From positions 1-5,879 of the forward strand of contig QMWW01000073.1 in the NCBI GenBank assembly GCA_003661825.1: a stretch of DNA of 5,879 nt, given 5' to 3'. The notes beneath the pieces were generated by a model. It did not search any database and was not told where the DNA came from. It was given only the letters and a program-made list of their open reading frames with translations. Both the position numbers and the translations under genes were made by a program. Source of the DNA: Thermoprotei archaeon. Lineage in GTDB: Archaea > Thermoproteota > Thermoprotei_A > Sulfolobales > Desulfurococcaceae. Below, one piece after another: positions 4,861-5,879 of this stretch. Position 1 is the stretch's first letter, and the number at the start of each line of letters is the position of its first letter.

Positions 4861-4885
4861 ATCTAAAAACAAGCTACTGGTGATC
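4861..4885 (+). promoter_or_regulatory. Translation and possible promoter signals of prs
   Basis: GGTGATC (4879-4885) exactly matches part of the archaeal SD consensus and ends five bases before the ATG at 4891, which settles the prs start. Upstream, ATCTAAAAAC (4861-4870) and AAACTTATTA (about 4832-4841) are both TATA-like. Because the SD implies a leader, the second is the better promoter candidate. Confidence 0.4.
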
Positions 4886-4890
4886 GCGTT

Positions 4891-5793
4891 ATGAAAGACG
4901 TAGTTGTTCTCGGGGGATCGAGTGGAGAACACTTAGCGGTCAGGATCGCCGAGCTACTCGGCTCAGAGCTAGGCGAGATAGAGGTTAAGCAGTTCCCTGA
5001 TGGAGAAACATATATCAGAATACTAGCGGATGTCAGCGGTAAAAGAGTAGTCTACGTAAACTCTCTACAGAGAGGACCTAATAGCTTGATCGTGGAAACT
5101 CTGTATACGCTTGATGCACTCAAGGACCTAGGAGCTCGCGAGGTCTACGCTGTAATACCATATATGGCGTATGCTAGGCAGGACGAGAGGTTTAATCCAG
5201 GAGAAGCTGTTAGCATATTCTCGTTAGCAAAGCTCTTTAGAGCTCTCAGCATAGACGGTATATACACCGTTGATATGCACCTACATAGAATCACTGATCC
5301 CACGAAGCTCTTTGGAGCGAAGTTCCACAACCTAACGGGTGTGAGGGAACTAGGCAAGTACGTAAAGAGCAACTACAGCTTAGATAACGCGGTCGTAATA
5401 GGGCCTGACGAAGAAGCCGAGCAATGGGCCAAGATCATGGCAGAAGAGCTCGGAGGCCTAGAGTACTCTGTACTAGAGAAGAAGAGGATAAGCGCTGAAG
5501 AAGTAGTTATAGAAGCGCGCGGAATCGGAGTCTCCGGTAAAAACGTTGTACTGGTAGACGATATAATTAGTACTGGGGGCACGGTAGTAGAATCTGTTAA
5601 AGCGCTTAGAAAACTGGGAGCTAGAGAGATAATAGTAGCGTGTGTACACCCATTGCTCGTAGGCAGAGCCTATCCAAGACTACTAAGGCTAGGATTAAAA
5701 GACCTAATAGGAACAGATACCGTTCTAAGCCCTATAAGCAAGGTATCAGTAGCACCAGCCATAGTTGAAGCTCTTAGAAAAACCTTAGCCTAG
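4891..5793 (+). CDS. prs: Ribose-phosphate pyrophosphokinase (PRPP synthetase)
   Basis: This encodes 300 residues, as usual for archaeal Prs. It transfers pyrophosphate from ATP to ribose 5-phosphate, giving PRPP for purine, pyrimidine, histidine, tryptophan and NAD synthesis in the cytoplasm. The motifs in order are: KQFPDGETYIR (33-43, N-terminal nucleotide site), YARQDER (94-100, ATP-binding loop), VDMHLHR (127-133, metal and ATP-binding His), GPDEEAEQWA (171-180), the catalytic flexible-loop residues Lys-Lys-Arg in LEKKRI (195-200), and the PRPP-binding signature VVLVDDIISTGGT (219-231). Two phosphoribosyltransferase-type halves are therefore complete and no key residue is missing. It is divergent from rpiA with 139 bp between the starts. 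A T6 tract follows the stop immediately, so prs is probably monocistronic. Confidence 0.97.
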   Translation: MKDVVVLGGSSGEHLAVRIAELLGSELGEIEVKQFPDGETYIRILADVSGKRVVYVNSLQRGPNSLIVETLYTLDALKDLGAREVYAVIPYMAYARQDERFNPGEAVSIFSLAKLFRALSIDGIYTVDMHLHRITDPTKLFGAKFHNLTGVRELGKYVKSNYSLDNAVVIGPDEEAEQWAKIMAEELGGLEYSVLEKKRISAEEVVIEARGIGVSGKNVVLVDDIISTGGTVVESVKALRKLGAREIIVACVHPLLVGRAYPRLLRLGLKDLIGTDTVLSPISKVSVAPAIVEALRKTLA

Positions 5794-5799
5794 TTTTTT
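5794..5799 (+). terminator. T6 terminator of prs
   Basis: Six T follow the TAG stop directly. The surrounding AGTTTTTTCCC is identical to the T-tract context after the archaellin gene (567-577), but here there is no hairpin in front, as is normal for archaeal factor-independent termination. Confidence 0.55.
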
Positions 5800-5879
5800 C
5801 CCTCCACTAATAGATTCTTCACTATTCGAGTCCAAGTCTAATGGGATGCAGTACTATTTCAGAGGCTTATAGCATACCC

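Noticed and set aside
5815..5840. TTCGAGTCC near 5824 resembles a tRNA T-loop
   Set aside because: The five bases on each side do not pair as a T-stem, and no acceptor, D-arm or anticodon arm can be folded around it.
5800..5879. Possible 3' end of a convergent minus-strand gene at the right edge
   Set aside because: All three minus frames meet a stop within the last 32 bases; at most eight codons remain, too few to support a gene.

Overview
The window looks like a piece of a (hyper)thermophilic crenarchaeal chromosome. The evidence is an archaellin gene, an archaeal-type ribose-phosphate pyrophosphokinase, a KaiC/RecA-superfamily ATPase, heavy use of AGG/AGA and ATA codons, TTG and GTG starts, AT-rich TATA-like boxes close to start codons, and short oligo-T terminators. 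A Desulfurococcales-like host is a guess; nothing here fixes the genus.

Layout. (1) 1-539 (+): the C-terminal 178 codons of an archaellin, the archaellum filament subunit, closed by a GC hairpin and T6 terminator. (2) 628-1552 (+): a tight three-gene operon encoding a two-helix membrane protein, an 89-residue zinc-ribbon protein resembling the N-terminal half of TFS, and a helical protein of unknown function (here paralogue A). (3) 1553-1707: a promoter region with three near-palindromes TAGTNACT(A) around a TATA-like box. (4) 1708-3458 (+): a 471-residue two-domain KaiC-like ATPase whose second domain has lost its P-loop, overlapping by one base or followed closely by paralogue B. Paralogue B is about 47 % identical, without gaps, to paralogue A. 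(5) 3459-4052: no intact gene. It holds a decayed C-terminal fragment of a TctA-type tricarboxylate transporter permease on the minus strand and one doubtful 58-codon ORF. (6) 4053-5793: divergent rpiA (-) and prs (+), which make ribose 5-phosphate and convert it to PRPP. (7) 5794-5879: a terminator and a non-coding tail.

How the parts fit. rpiA and prs are consecutive steps of nucleotide-precursor supply and share a 139-bp divergent promoter region. The most novel-looking part is 628-3458. Two copies of the same small helical protein flank a KaiC-like ATPase with one active and one dead nucleotide site, next to a zinc ribbon, a small membrane protein and an archaellin. I infer a signalling or switching module, possibly related to motility or the cell surface. 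The sequence shows the architecture but not the function.
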